From contig NZ_LHVH01000017.1 of assembly GCF_001269885.1 (NCBI RefSeq), positions 930,001 through 994,000 on the forward strand: a stretch of DNA of 64,000 nucleotides, in the 5' to 3' direction. Both the position numbers and the translations under genes were made by a program. Each line of letters starts with the position of its first letter. The first letter of the stretch is position 1. The DNA comes from Pseudomonas kilonensis (GTDB lineage: Bacteria; Pseudomonadota; Gammaproteobacteria; Pseudomonadales; Pseudomonadaceae). Positions 27,232-35,084 of this stretch are shown piece after piece. The notes beneath the pieces were generated by a model, which did no database searches, was not told where the DNA came from, and was given only the letters and a program-made list of their open reading frames with translations.

Positions 27232-28095
27232 TCAGGTCAATGGATCCCAGCGCTGCGACCAGTCGCTGCCGGTCTTGACGATCTCTCGCAACACCTCGAA
27301 CGCCTGCTGCAACGCCGCTGAATCCCGATCGCGGGAGTAGACCAGGTAGGTGGGGTAGTTGAATTCCGGTGCCTTGGGCACCCGTTCCAGGATGCCGCTG
27401 TCCAGGTAGCTCTGCACGACCCGGGTGCGGAAGTAGCCGCTGCCGCCGTTTTCCAGGATGTACTGCAGGGCCAGGGGGCCGAGGTTGAAGGTCACGGCGG
27501 CCTTGGCCTTGTCTGGTAGCGCGGTGTCGTGTTGGCGCCGGAAGTCAGCACTCCAGTCGATGTACACGTAGGGCTCGGGACGGGCGGCCAGGCGTACCAG
27601 GATGAGCTTTTCTTCCAGCAGCTGTTCTACCTGCAGCCGCGGCCAGTATTCGGGTTGATACACCACCGCCGCGTCCAGCAGACCCAGCTCCAGCTGTTGC
27701 AGCAGTTTCTCGCCGTCGCGGATGTCCATGCGCAGGGCATGGCCGGGAATCTTCTGGCGCAGTCCGCCGGCCCAGGCGAGCATCAACGGATTGCACAGGC
27801 TGACCTCGCCCCCCAGGTGCAAGACGTTGCGATAGCCCTCGGGCAGTGGCAGGTCCCGACGGGCTGCTTCCCAGGTCTGCACGAGCTGGTTGGCGTAGAC
27901 CACAAACGCCTCGCCGTCGCTGGTCAAGCGCGCGCCGGCCCTGTTGCGTACGAACAGCGCGCAGCCAAGCTGGCTTTCGAGCTTCTGGACCCGGGCGGTG
28001 ATCGCCGTCTGGGTCACGTGCAGCTTTTCGGCCGCAGCAGCGAGGCTGCCGTGGCGGACGATTTCCAGGAAGGTGCGAGCGAGGTCGATGTCCAT
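27232..28095 (-). CDS. LysR-type transcriptional regulator
   Basis: This encodes 287 residues. The N-terminal winged helix is IDLARTFLEIVRHGSLAAAA, then EKLHVTQTAITARVQKLESQ with the recognition helix. The effector domain follows from about residue 90 (NVLHLGGEVSLCNPLML). The start is ATG 28095; the frame continues upstream but that part runs through a REP sequence and has no regulator-like residues. No divergent neighbour is close: the next gene upstream on the same strand (SCP2 protein) ends at a terminator. Its target is therefore not indicated by context. Confidence 0.9.
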   Translation of the reverse strand: MDIDLARTFLEIVRHGSLAAAAEKLHVTQTAITARVQKLESQLGCALFVRNRAGARLTSDGEAFVVYANQLVQTWEAARRDLPLPEGYRNVLHLGGEVSLCNPLMLAWAGGLRQKIPGHALRMDIRDGEKLLQQLELGLLDAAVVYQPEYWPRLQVEQLLEEKLILVRLAARPEPYVYIDWSADFRRQHDTALPDKAKAAVTFNLGPLALQYILENGGSGYFRTRVVQSYLDSGILERVPKAPEFNYPTYLVYSRDRDSAALQQAFEVLREIVKTGSDWSQRWDPLT

Positions 28096-28170
28096 GTTCA
28101 GGCCGATACGGGGAAGCGGGCATTGTAAGAGCTGACGCGCCTCCCCGATACCTGCGAACCGCAGATCCCT

Positions 28171-28196
28171 TGTGGGAGCGAGCCTGCTCGCGATAG
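28171..28196. repeat. single unpaired REP
   Basis: One GTGGGAGCGAGCCTGCTCGC copy has no facing partner, unlike all other REPs here except for nested ones. Confidence 0.8.
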
Positions 28197-28226
28197 CGGC
28201 GGGGCAGCCAGCGAAGATACTTGAGG

Positions 28227-28261
28227 CAAAAACACGAATCCCGCCACGGGGGCGGGATTCG
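28227..28261 (-). terminator. Rho-independent terminator of the SCP2 gene
   Basis: On the minus strand CGAATCCCGCC pairs with GGCGGGATTCG around a 5-base loop and is followed within three bases by TTTTT. Confidence 0.85.
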
Positions 28262-28299
28262 TTTGCAATCAAAGGCCCGCGAAGAACGCGAGCGCAGTC

Positions 28300-28614
28300 T
28301 CAGCCTGGGAACAGCTCGGACAGTTTCATGGCCAGCATCATGTCGCCTTCGGTGCGCAGCTTGCCGCCCATGAACGCTTGCATGCCGTCGGTGCTGCCGT
28401 CGACGATGCCCTGCAGGGTTTCGCCGTCCATCACCAGGGTCACCTGGGCGTCCGGGTTCTCACCTTCCTGCAGTTCGCAGGTGCTGTCCTTGACGATCAG
28501 CGAGAAATTCTTGGTATCGTCGATGCGGAAACCGAATACCAGGTCCAGGCCGGCAGCGGCGGCTGGGTTGAACTTGGCTTTCATGGCTTGTACGGCGTCG
28601 GCTACGGAGGTCAT
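28300..28614 (-). CDS. SCP2 sterol-binding domain protein
   Basis: This cytoplasmic protein of 104 residues is a stand-alone SCP2 fold, which holds a hydrophobic ligand such as a fatty acyl chain. The sequence runs from MTSVADAVQAMKAKFNPAAA to the amphipathic end MMLAMKLSELFPG; ITLVMDGETLQGI-type strands (here VTLVMDGETLQGIVDG) and GGKLRTEGD are family hallmarks. In pseudomonads it is usually found near acyl-CoA or phosphatase genes. Here it is directly downstream of a histidine phosphatase gene, on the same strand with a 51-base gap, so co-transcription is likely. Confidence 0.92.
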   Translation of the reverse strand: MTSVADAVQAMKAKFNPAAAAGLDLVFGFRIDDTKNFSLIVKDSTCELQEGENPDAQVTLVMDGETLQGIVDGSTDGMQAFMGGKLRTEGDMMLAMKLSELFPG

Positions 28615-28665
28615 GGTTTCGATCCTTATTTGGGTGGTACAGCAAGGGTCTACAGTAATCCGGAC

Positions 28666-29376
28666 TCAGCGAAAGGTGATGAGGTCCGGGGCCTTCAGCA
28701 GTTGCAGGTGGGCATGGCTGTTGAAGGAAGCCAGGGCCACCTCGCGACCCCTGAATTTCAGGTGGTTGAGCGAGGTGTTGACGATTTGCCAGTTCAGTTC
28801 GAAGGCCTGTCGGGCCGGTATCTGGGTGATCAGGTGGAGCAGGGCGGTGATGGTGCCGCCGGAGGTGAATACGGCGATTTTATGGGTGTTGTCGGCTTGC
28901 TCCAGGATGCGGTGCAGGCCCGCCTGGACCCGCTCGACGAAACCCAGCCAGCTTTCCAGGCCCGGCGGGTCATACTGGCCGCTGAGCCAGCGTTCGACGA
29001 TCAGTGCGAAGATGCGCTGGAACTCGGCACGGTTCTGCGCAGCGTTGCGCAGGATATGCAGCGCCTCGGGCTCCTGGGGGAGCATGTCCGGCAGCAGGGC
29101 GCGAATGACCGCGTCGGCATCGAACTCGTTGAACGCGGCGTCGATTTCCAGCCCGGGAACCGGTAACCCGGCGGCGGACATCTGGCCCAGCGCGCCGATG
29201 GCGGTATCCTGTTGGCGACGCAGGTCACCCGAGAGGCAGCGATCGAATACGACACCGAGCTCCGCCAGGTGGCCGCCGAGCACTTGCGCCTGGCGCACGC
29301 CATTGGGTGAAAGGACATCGTAGTCGTCCGCACCAAAGGAGGCCTGGCCATGTCGAATCAGATAGATACTGCCCAC
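28666..29376 (-). CDS. histidine phosphatase family protein
   Basis: This is a 236-residue enzyme of the phosphoglycerate mutase/acid phosphatase superfamily. The N-terminal phospho-acceptor motif is LIRHGQASFG, with the catalytic His at residue 9. The second His is in VFTSGGTITALLHL-type context, where the family usually has GH; here the dipeptide is not obvious, so activity is plausible but not proven. The start is GTG 29376 (MGSIYLIRHGQ), with GGATGA upstream; the longer frame adds 71 residues without character. It probably forms an operon with the SCP2 gene. Substrate unknown. Confidence 0.85.
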   Translation of the reverse strand: MGSIYLIRHGQASFGADDYDVLSPNGVRQAQVLGGHLAELGVVFDRCLSGDLRRQQDTAIGALGQMSAAGLPVPGLEIDAAFNEFDADAVIRALLPDMLPQEPEALHILRNAAQNRAEFQRIFALIVERWLSGQYDPPGLESWLGFVERVQAGLHRILEQADNTHKIAVFTSGGTITALLHLITQIPARQAFELNWQIVNTSLNHLKFRGREVALASFNSHAHLQLLKAPDLITFR

Positions 29377-29602
29377 GTCCGCGTCATCCCGGTACGTTGA
29401 AGGTTTGGCGAGGTTATGGGGATGGCGGTGAGCTGTCAATGAAAAAACATACGCTTGTTTGAAATGCCCGTTGCAGCCTTGTCCTGCCTCGCTCGCCTCA
29501 AGGTAACCACAGGTTTCATGACTGGCCGCGACGCAGTCGCATGGGTATGCTGGAGCCGTTACGCGCCTGCGTTCAGTGGCGCATCGCATTTAAGGAGTTG
29601 CT

Positions 29603-30634
29603 GTGGAGTTTTTCATCGAGTACGCCGGTTTCCTGGCCAAGACCGTGACGTTGGTGATCGCCATCCTGGTGGTGCTGGCCAGTTTTGCGGCGCTGCGCAG
29701 CAAGGGGCGGCGCAAGTCGACCGGCCAGTTGCAGGTGAGCAAACTCAACGATTTCTACAAGGGACTGCGTGAGCGCCTGGAGCAGACGCTGCTGGACAAG
29801 GATCAGCTCAAGGCGCTGCGCAAGGCCGAGGGCAAGGCTGAAAAGGCCGGGAAGAAAAACAAGGACAAGCCGGCGGCCAAGCCCCGGGTGTTCGTGCTGG
29901 ATTTCGACGGTGACATCAAGGCCTCGGCCACCGAGAGCCTGCGTCATGAAATCACCGCGCTGCTGACCCTGGCGACACCCAAGGATGAAGTGGTGCTGCG
30001 CCTGGAAAGTGGCGGCGGCATGGTCCACAGCTACGGCCTGGCCTCGTCGCAACTGGCGCGGATCCGTCAGGCCGGCGTGCCGTTGACGGTCTGCATCGAC
30101 AAGGTCGCGGCCAGCGGTGGCTACATGATGGCGTGTATTGGCGAGAAGATTATCAGCGCTCCTTTTGCGATCCTGGGCTCCATCGGCGTCGTCGCGCAAT
30201 TGCCCAACGTCAACCGTTTGCTGAAGAAGCATGACATCGATTTCGAAGTGTTGACGGCCGGGGAATACAAACGCACGTTGACGGTGTTCGGCGAAAATAC
30301 CGAGAAGGGCCGGGAGAAATTCCAGGAAGACCTGGACATCACCCATGAGCTGTTCAAGAACTTCGTGTCCAACTACCGCCCGCAACTGGCCATCGATGAA
30401 GTGGCGACCGGTGAAGTCTGGCTGGGTGTCGCGGCGCAGGGCAAGGGCTTGGTGGACGAGCTGAAAACCAGCGATGAATACCTGGCCGAGCGGGCCAAGG
30501 GTGCCGAGCTGTACCACCTGCACTACGCCGAACGCAAAAGCCTGCAGGAGCGTATAGGCATGGCGGCCAGCGGTTCGGTGGATCGCGTGCTGCTCAGTTG
30601 GTGGAGCCGCCTGACCCAGCAGCGGTTCTGGTAA
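29603..30634 (+). CDS. sohB: inner-membrane protease SohB (peptidase S49)
   Basis: This 343-residue membrane-bound serine protease (E. coli SohB 349) has one N-terminal membrane segment (FFIEYAGFLAKTVTLVIAIL) and a second, weaker one just after. A Lys-rich linker (KAEKAGKKNKDKPAAKPRV) leads to the S49 domain. The catalytic dyad is Ser171 in VAASGGYMMA and Lys223 in AGEYKRTL. Unlike SppA it has a single protease domain. The GTG start at 29603 is supported by AAGGAG 5 bases upstream. It stands alone, diverging from the phosphatase gene and ending at a bidirectional terminator. Confidence 0.93.
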   Translation: MEFFIEYAGFLAKTVTLVIAILVVLASFAALRSKGRRKSTGQLQVSKLNDFYKGLRERLEQTLLDKDQLKALRKAEGKAEKAGKKNKDKPAAKPRVFVLDFDGDIKASATESLRHEITALLTLATPKDEVVLRLESGGGMVHSYGLASSQLARIRQAGVPLTVCIDKVAASGGYMMACIGEKIISAPFAILGSIGVVAQLPNVNRLLKKHDIDFEVLTAGEYKRTLTVFGENTEKGREKFQEDLDITHELFKNFVSNYRPQLAIDEVATGEVWLGVAAQGKGLVDELKTSDEYLAERAKGAELYHLHYAERKSLQERIGMAASGSVDRVLLSWWSRLTQQRFW

Positions 30635-30679
30635 CTCGGGGGTAGGGGCTCTCAGCGTTGAGTCCCACCGCCAATTCCC

Positions 30680-30769
30680 TGTGGGAGCGGGCTTGCTCGC
30701 GAAGGCGGCGGCACATCCAACATCCTCTGTTCAGACACACCGCTTTCGCGAGCAAGCCCGCTCCCACAG
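30680..30769. repeat. REP inverted pair, GCGGGCTTGCTCGCGAA subclass
   Basis: Facing CTGTGGGAGCGGGCTTGCTC copies lie between sohB and the terminator at 30806. Confidence 0.9.
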
Positions 30770-30805
30770 TGATTCCGAGGTGGCTGGGCATCGATCACTC
30801 ACCCT

Positions 30806-30847
30806 CAAAAAAGCCCTGAACCGGTATCCCCGGCTCAGGGCTTTTTC
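30806..30847. terminator. bidirectional Rho-independent terminator
   Basis: AAAAAAGCCCTGA(A)CCGG pairs with CCGGCTCAGGGCTTTTT, giving T-runs on both strands for sohB and the convergent DUF934 gene. Confidence 0.9.
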
Positions 30848-30858
30848 ATGGGGCTGTT

Positions 30859-31353
30859 TCAGCGACGACGGAACAACGGCAGCGGTTCGTCAGTGGCAGC
30901 CTGGTAGGTCACCGAGAAGTCCCTGAGGCTTTCGAGGGCTTCGTAGGGGTCTTTGTCGGCACGCAAGGCGAAGGCGTCGAAGCCGCAGCGGCGCATGTAG
31001 AACAGCTGGTCGCGCAGCACGTCGCCAATTGCCCGCAATTCACCCTTGAAACCATAGCGGTCACGCAGCAGGCGAGCGTTGGAGTAGCTGCGCCCGTCGG
31101 TGAAGGCCGGGAAGTTCAAGGCGATGACCTGCAACTGGTTGGCGTCCTCGCCGATTTCCTCGGCTTCCTCGTCGGCGTCCAGCCACACACCCAGGCCGCC
31201 GTCGCGGGCCTTGAGGGCGTGGGCATGATCGCGCCACAGGGCCAGGGGCACGATCAGGTCGTCACAGTTGGAGATGCCGTCGAAGGTCGCGTCCTTGGGC
31301 AGCAGGTGCCAGGTTTCGTCGATGACCTCGTTGTTCTTAATGATTCGCTGCAT
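30859..31353 (-). CDS. DUF934 protein, sulfite/nitrite reductase partner
   Basis: This encodes a 164-residue soluble protein beginning MQRIIKNNEVIDETWHLLPK. DUF934 proteins are almost always encoded directly after the haemoprotein sulfite reductase in pseudomonads and betaproteobacteria; motifs include FPAFTDGRSYSNARLLRDRY (residues about 81-100) and LFYMRRCGFDAFAL. The role is an accessory to sulfate assimilation, not fully defined. Its start lies inside the end of the reductase gene (17-base overlap), so translation is coupled. The longer frame upstream is discarded because it extends further into the reductase gene. Confidence 0.92.
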   Translation of the reverse strand: MQRIIKNNEVIDETWHLLPKDATFDGISNCDDLIVPLALWRDHAHALKARDGGLGVWLDADEEAEEIGEDANQLQVIALNFPAFTDGRSYSNARLLRDRYGFKGELRAIGDVLRDQLFYMRRCGFDAFALRADKDPYEALESLRDFSVTYQAATDEPLPLFRRR

Positions 31354-32995
31354 AGACGCGTTCCTTGAAGAGGTCGATGCCAATACGTTGGTAAGTGTCG
31401 ATGAAGCGCTCGTCTTCGGTACGTTGTTCGATGTACACGTCGATCAGCTTCTCGATCACGTCAGGCATGTCGTCCTGGGCAAACGACGGGCCGAGGATCT
31501 TGCCCAGGCTGGCGTCGCGGCTACCGCTGCCGCCCAGGGAGACCTGGTAGAACTCTTCGCCTTTCTTGTCCACGCCCAGGATGCCGATGTGGCCGACGTG
31601 GTGGTGACCACAGGCGTTCATGCAACCGGAAATGTTCAGGTCCAGCTCGCCGATGTCGAACAGGTAGTCCAGGTCGTCGAAACGACGCTGGATCGATTCG
31701 GCGATAGGGATCGACTTGGCGTTGGCCAGCGAGCAGAAGTCGCCGCCCGGGCAGCAGATCATGTCGGTCAGCAGGCCGATGTTCGGGGTGGCGAAACCTT
31801 GCTCGCGCAGCTCGCCCCACAGGGTGAACAACTGGCTCTGTTCAACGTCTGCCAGGATGATGTTCTGCTCGTGGGAAGTGCGTAGCTGGCCGAAGCTGTA
31901 GCGCTCGGCCAGGTCGGCCACGGCGTCCAGTTGCTTGTCGGTGATGTCGCCGGGCGCGACGCCGGTCGGCTTCAGGGACAGGGTCACCGCGACATAACCC
32001 GGCTTCTTGTGGGCCAGGGTATTGCGGGTGCGCCAGCGGGCGAAGCCCGGGTGTTCCTTGTCGAGGGCTGCCAGTTCGGCGTCCTGATTGCCCAGGGCTT
32101 TGTACTGCGGGTCGACGAAATGCTTGGCGACGCGATGCACTTCGGCTTCGGTCAGGGTGGTCTGGCCGCCACGCAGGTGAGCCATCTCGGCGTCGACCTT
32201 CTCGGCGAACACTTCAGGCGTCAGGGCCTTGACCAGGATCTTGATCCGCGCCTTGTATTTGTTGTCGCGACGGCCGTAGCGGTTGTATACCCGCAGGATG
32301 GCGTCGAGGTAGCTCAGCAGGTCCTGCCACGGCAGGAACTCGTTGATGAACGCGCCGACCACCGGCGTACGTCCCAGGCCACCGCCCACCAGCACACGGA
32401 AGCCCAGCTCGCCGGCCGCGTTGTAGACCGTCTCCAGGCCGATGTCGTGGACTTCGATGGCCGCACGGTCCGAGGTCGAGCCGTTGATGGCGATCTTGAA
32501 CTTGCGTGGCAGGTAGGCGAATTCCGGGTGGAACGTCGTCCACTGGCGGACGATCTCGCACCATGGGCGCGGGTCGATCAGCTCGTCGGCTGCGACACCG
32601 GCGAACTGGTCGGTGGTGACGTTGCGCAGGCAGTTGCCGCTGGTCTGGATCGCGTGCATCTGCACGGTGGCCAGTTCGGCGAGAATCTCGGGCACATCTT
32701 CCAGGGCTGGCCAGTTGTACTGGACGTTCTGCCGGGTACTGATGTGGGCGTAGCCCTTGTCGTAGTCGCGGGCAATTTTCGCCAGCATGCGCACCTGGCG
32801 CGAGGTCAGTTGGCCATAAGGCACAGCCACGCGCAGCATCGGGGCGAAGCGCTGGATATACAAGCCATTCTGCAAGCGCAGAGGGCGGAATTCTTCTTCG
32901 CTCAGCTCGCCTGCCAGATAGCGTCGGGTCTGATCACGGAACTGCTTGACGCGGTCCTCGATGATCCGCTGATCGTACTCGTCATATACGTACAT
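31337..32995 (-). CDS. cysI: assimilatory nitrite/sulfite reductase haemoprotein
   Basis: This siroheme/[4Fe-4S] enzyme of 552 residues reduces sulfite to sulfide in cysteine synthesis. The substrate/siroheme loop ISTRQNVQYNWP is near residue 88. The four cluster cysteines appear as CPGGDFC (C-x5-C) and CMNACGHHH (C-x3-C), the second pair providing the axial siroheme ligand. The architecture is the ferredoxin-type (NirA-like) two-repeat form rather than the E. coli CysJI flavoprotein partner. ATG 32995 starts MYVYDEYDQRIIEDRVKQF, as in Pseudomonas homologues; the extra upstream frame is rejected. Sulfur-source control is expected, but no CysB site was identified. Confidence 0.92.
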   Translation of the reverse strand: MYVYDEYDQRIIEDRVKQFRDQTRRYLAGELSEEEFRPLRLQNGLYIQRFAPMLRVAVPYGQLTSRQVRMLAKIARDYDKGYAHISTRQNVQYNWPALEDVPEILAELATVQMHAIQTSGNCLRNVTTDQFAGVAADELIDPRPWCEIVRQWTTFHPEFAYLPRKFKIAINGSTSDRAAIEVHDIGLETVYNAAGELGFRVLVGGGLGRTPVVGAFINEFLPWQDLLSYLDAILRVYNRYGRRDNKYKARIKILVKALTPEVFAEKVDAEMAHLRGGQTTLTEAEVHRVAKHFVDPQYKALGNQDAELAALDKEHPGFARWRTRNTLAHKKPGYVAVTLSLKPTGVAPGDITDKQLDAVADLAERYSFGQLRTSHEQNIILADVEQSQLFTLWGELREQGFATPNIGLLTDMICCPGGDFCSLANAKSIPIAESIQRRFDDLDYLFDIGELDLNISGCMNACGHHHVGHIGILGVDKKGEEFYQVSLGGSGSRDASLGKILGPSFAQDDMPDVIEKLIDVYIEQRTEDERFIDTYQRIGIDLFKERVYAANH

Positions 32996-33286
32996 ATAAG
33001 TCTCGGTCTCAGGCTTGGGCCGATCAGAAACAGCTGCATGTTGGCTCGCTGGAATCGGGTTCTGCCTCGGCAATTCTGCGCGCACGGCCGCGCACTCCTA
33101 GAGGAGCCGGTGCAAGATACCTGTTTTGAGTTATGCGCAAAAGTGATGTTTGAGTATATGTAAAGAACCAAATCGACTAATGAGATTGATTATTGCCTAA
33201 CCCACATTTGTCGTGCGGGCAATCATCGTCTTAACTGTGGTCGAGTCCCTATGCAATCACCTACAAAACCGACAAGAGGCGATGCA

Positions 33287-33400
33287 ATGAGCAATCCGAC
33301 CAAAGCAAGGAAAAGCGACAGTTCTGTTGATGCCTGGGCCATTTTGTTCCTGATTATCCTGGTGGTGGGCACCGCAGTGTTCTGGGTCAGCCATCAATAG
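33287..33400 (+). CDS. 37-residue single-pass membrane protein
   Basis: A short frame encodes MSNPTKARKSDSSVDAWAIL followed by a hydrophobic segment (FLIILVVGTAVFWV) and SHQ, ending at TAG 33400. The polar, positively charged N-terminus and one membrane helix suggest a small inner-membrane protein with its N-terminus inside. AAGAGG lies 8 bases before ATG 33287; an in-frame ATG at 33251 has no such site. It fills the space after the divergent cysI promoter and has host-like codon use. Function unknown. Confidence 0.65.
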   Translation: MSNPTKARKSDSSVDAWAILFLIILVVGTAVFWVSHQ

Positions 33401-33498
33401 GTTCGAGCCGTTGCCGGCCACATGAAGGTCTCGCGTTCATGTGCCGGTTCGCCACCCGGGTCGTTATACTGGGTGGCGTATTACTTGGGGCGGGCGGG

Positions 33499-34635
33499 AT
33501 GTCGAAGTTTATCTGCAGGCTATTGGGGCTGTTATGCCTGTCATTCTGGACGCAGGCCCAAGCCGCCCATGTGGTTTCTTCTTCCGAGGCGTTGCCTGGC
33601 AGTTCGACTGCTCCTTCGGTCGTGTTCCTGAACCCGGGCCACTCCACCGAACCCTTCTGGGTCAGCTACACCGAATTCATGCAAGCGGCGGCAAGCAAGC
33701 TGGGCTTGCGGCTGCGCGTGGAGTATGCCGGGCGCGATCCCCAACTGATGATTCGCCTGGCGCGCGAGGCCGTCACGGCGAAGGACCGTCCGGACTACCT
33801 GGTGTTGGTCAACGAGCAATATGTCGCCCCGCGGATCCTGCAATTGGCGCAGGGCAGTGGGGTCAAGCTGTTCCTGGTGAACAACACGTTGACCAGCGAT
33901 CAGACTCGCCTGCTGACAGAGAACGGTGCCGCACCTCCCGAGTTGCTCGGCAGCCTGGTGCCCAATGATGAGCGCAGCGGTTACCTGATGCTCAAGGAAC
34001 TGTTGCGCCAATACGGACCGCTGGCACCTGGGCAGACCCTCGACTTGCTGGCTTTTTCCGGGAAGAAACTCACCCCTTCGGCGCAACTGCGCGAGAAGGG
34101 CCTGCTCCGGGCGCTGGCCGAGCACCCGCAAGTGCACCTGCGCCAGTTGGTCTATGGCGAGTGGAATCGCGAACGGGCTCATGAGCAGGCGAGCCAGTTG
34201 GTCAAGCGCTATCCGCAGACCGCGCTGGTCTGGTCGGCCAACGATGAAATGGCCCTGGGTGCCATGCAGGCGTTCGAGGCGGCGGGTCGCCAACCGGGCA
34301 AGGATGTGTTGTTCAGCGCCATGAACAGCTCCAGGGCGGCGCTCCAGGCCCGTATCGACGGGCGCTTGAGCGTGCTGTTCACCGGGCACTTCAGCTTGGG
34401 AGGGTGGGCCATGGTGCTGCTCCATGATCACGCCCGAGGCGTCGACCTCGCGCGTCATGGCGGTTACAACCAGCAGATCGACCTGATGCAATCGCTCGAT
34501 CCGGCCCGCGCCCGCGCGTGGTTGAACATGAATCCCGCCAAGGACTATCGCCTGGACTTCAAGCGCTTCAGCCTGGTGTCTCACCCGGATGGCGAGCGCT
34601 ATGCCTTTTCGCTCGATGCCCTGGGGCGGCGCTAG
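33499..34635 (+). CDS. orphan periplasmic sugar-type binding protein
   Basis: This encodes a 378-residue exported protein: signal peptide MSKFICRLLGLLCLSFWTQA, cleaved after AQA, then a type I periplasmic-binding fold as in ribose/LacI-like proteins (VVFLNPGHSTEPFW, LVLVNEQYVAPRIL, ALVWSANDEMALGAMQAFEA). The last motif is the strand-loop-helix of the second lobe that closes on the ligand. No permease or ATPase gene lies beside it, so it is either an orphan subunit or the sensing partner of a membrane signalling protein. In Pseudomonas, similar proteins can feed two-component or diguanylate cyclase systems; none is adjacent here. ATG 33499 gives the signal peptide; a start at 33439 would bury it. 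Confidence 0.85.
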   Translation: MSKFICRLLGLLCLSFWTQAQAAHVVSSSEALPGSSTAPSVVFLNPGHSTEPFWVSYTEFMQAAASKLGLRLRVEYAGRDPQLMIRLAREAVTAKDRPDYLVLVNEQYVAPRILQLAQGSGVKLFLVNNTLTSDQTRLLTENGAAPPELLGSLVPNDERSGYLMLKELLRQYGPLAPGQTLDLLAFSGKKLTPSAQLREKGLLRALAEHPQVHLRQLVYGEWNRERAHEQASQLVKRYPQTALVWSANDEMALGAMQAFEAAGRQPGKDVLFSAMNSSRAALQARIDGRLSVLFTGHFSLGGWAMVLLHDHARGVDLARHGGYNQQIDLMQSLDPARARAWLNMNPAKDYRLDFKRFSLVSHPDGERYAFSLDALGRR

Positions 34636-34710
34636 AGCGACTCAGATCGAGACGGGCGGTACGGCTGTTTCGTTTCGCACGAGGCCCGGTTCCATATTTG
34701 CAGATCCGTT

Positions 34711-34929
34711 CTATACGCCCGCAAAGTACAACACCAGATTGACGATCCCATACAACGTCAACCCGAAAATCACCGTAAACAGGATGCCCAGCAGAATAAA
34801 GTGACTCGGCTTGCCGTGGGTGAAGTCGCGGGCGCGGTTTTTTCCGCTTTGCACGCCAAGGGCCGCCGCTCCCACGCTGTGGAGCATTTGCCAGAGGGTG
34901 GGCGCCTTATTTTCGCTTGGTTCGTCCAT
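34711..34929 (-). CDS. DUF2970 small membrane protein
   Basis: This encodes a 72-residue inner-membrane protein: a short soluble N-terminus (MDEPSENKAPTLWQMLHSVG), the family motif AALGVQSGKNRARDF, and one C-terminal membrane segment (FILLGILFTVIFGLTLYGIV). DUF2970 members are widespread in beta- and gammaproteobacteria; function unknown. GGAGAG lies 5 bases before ATG 34929. It is convergent with the binding-protein gene. Confidence 0.88.
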   Translation of the reverse strand: MDEPSENKAPTLWQMLHSVGAAALGVQSGKNRARDFTHGKPSHFILLGILFTVIFGLTLYGIVNLVLYFAGV

Positions 34930-35084
34930 GATGCTCTCCATACACAAGGTCGTATGTGGAGAGCATAGCCAATCTCTGCAGGCTTAAATCCCTCATTACA
35001 CAGTTTCCCATCGACCTATAACTATGTACCGCCCATGCGGTTCGCTAAACGGGTCTGCTGTCGCTTCATTCAAAGGAGCGATGT

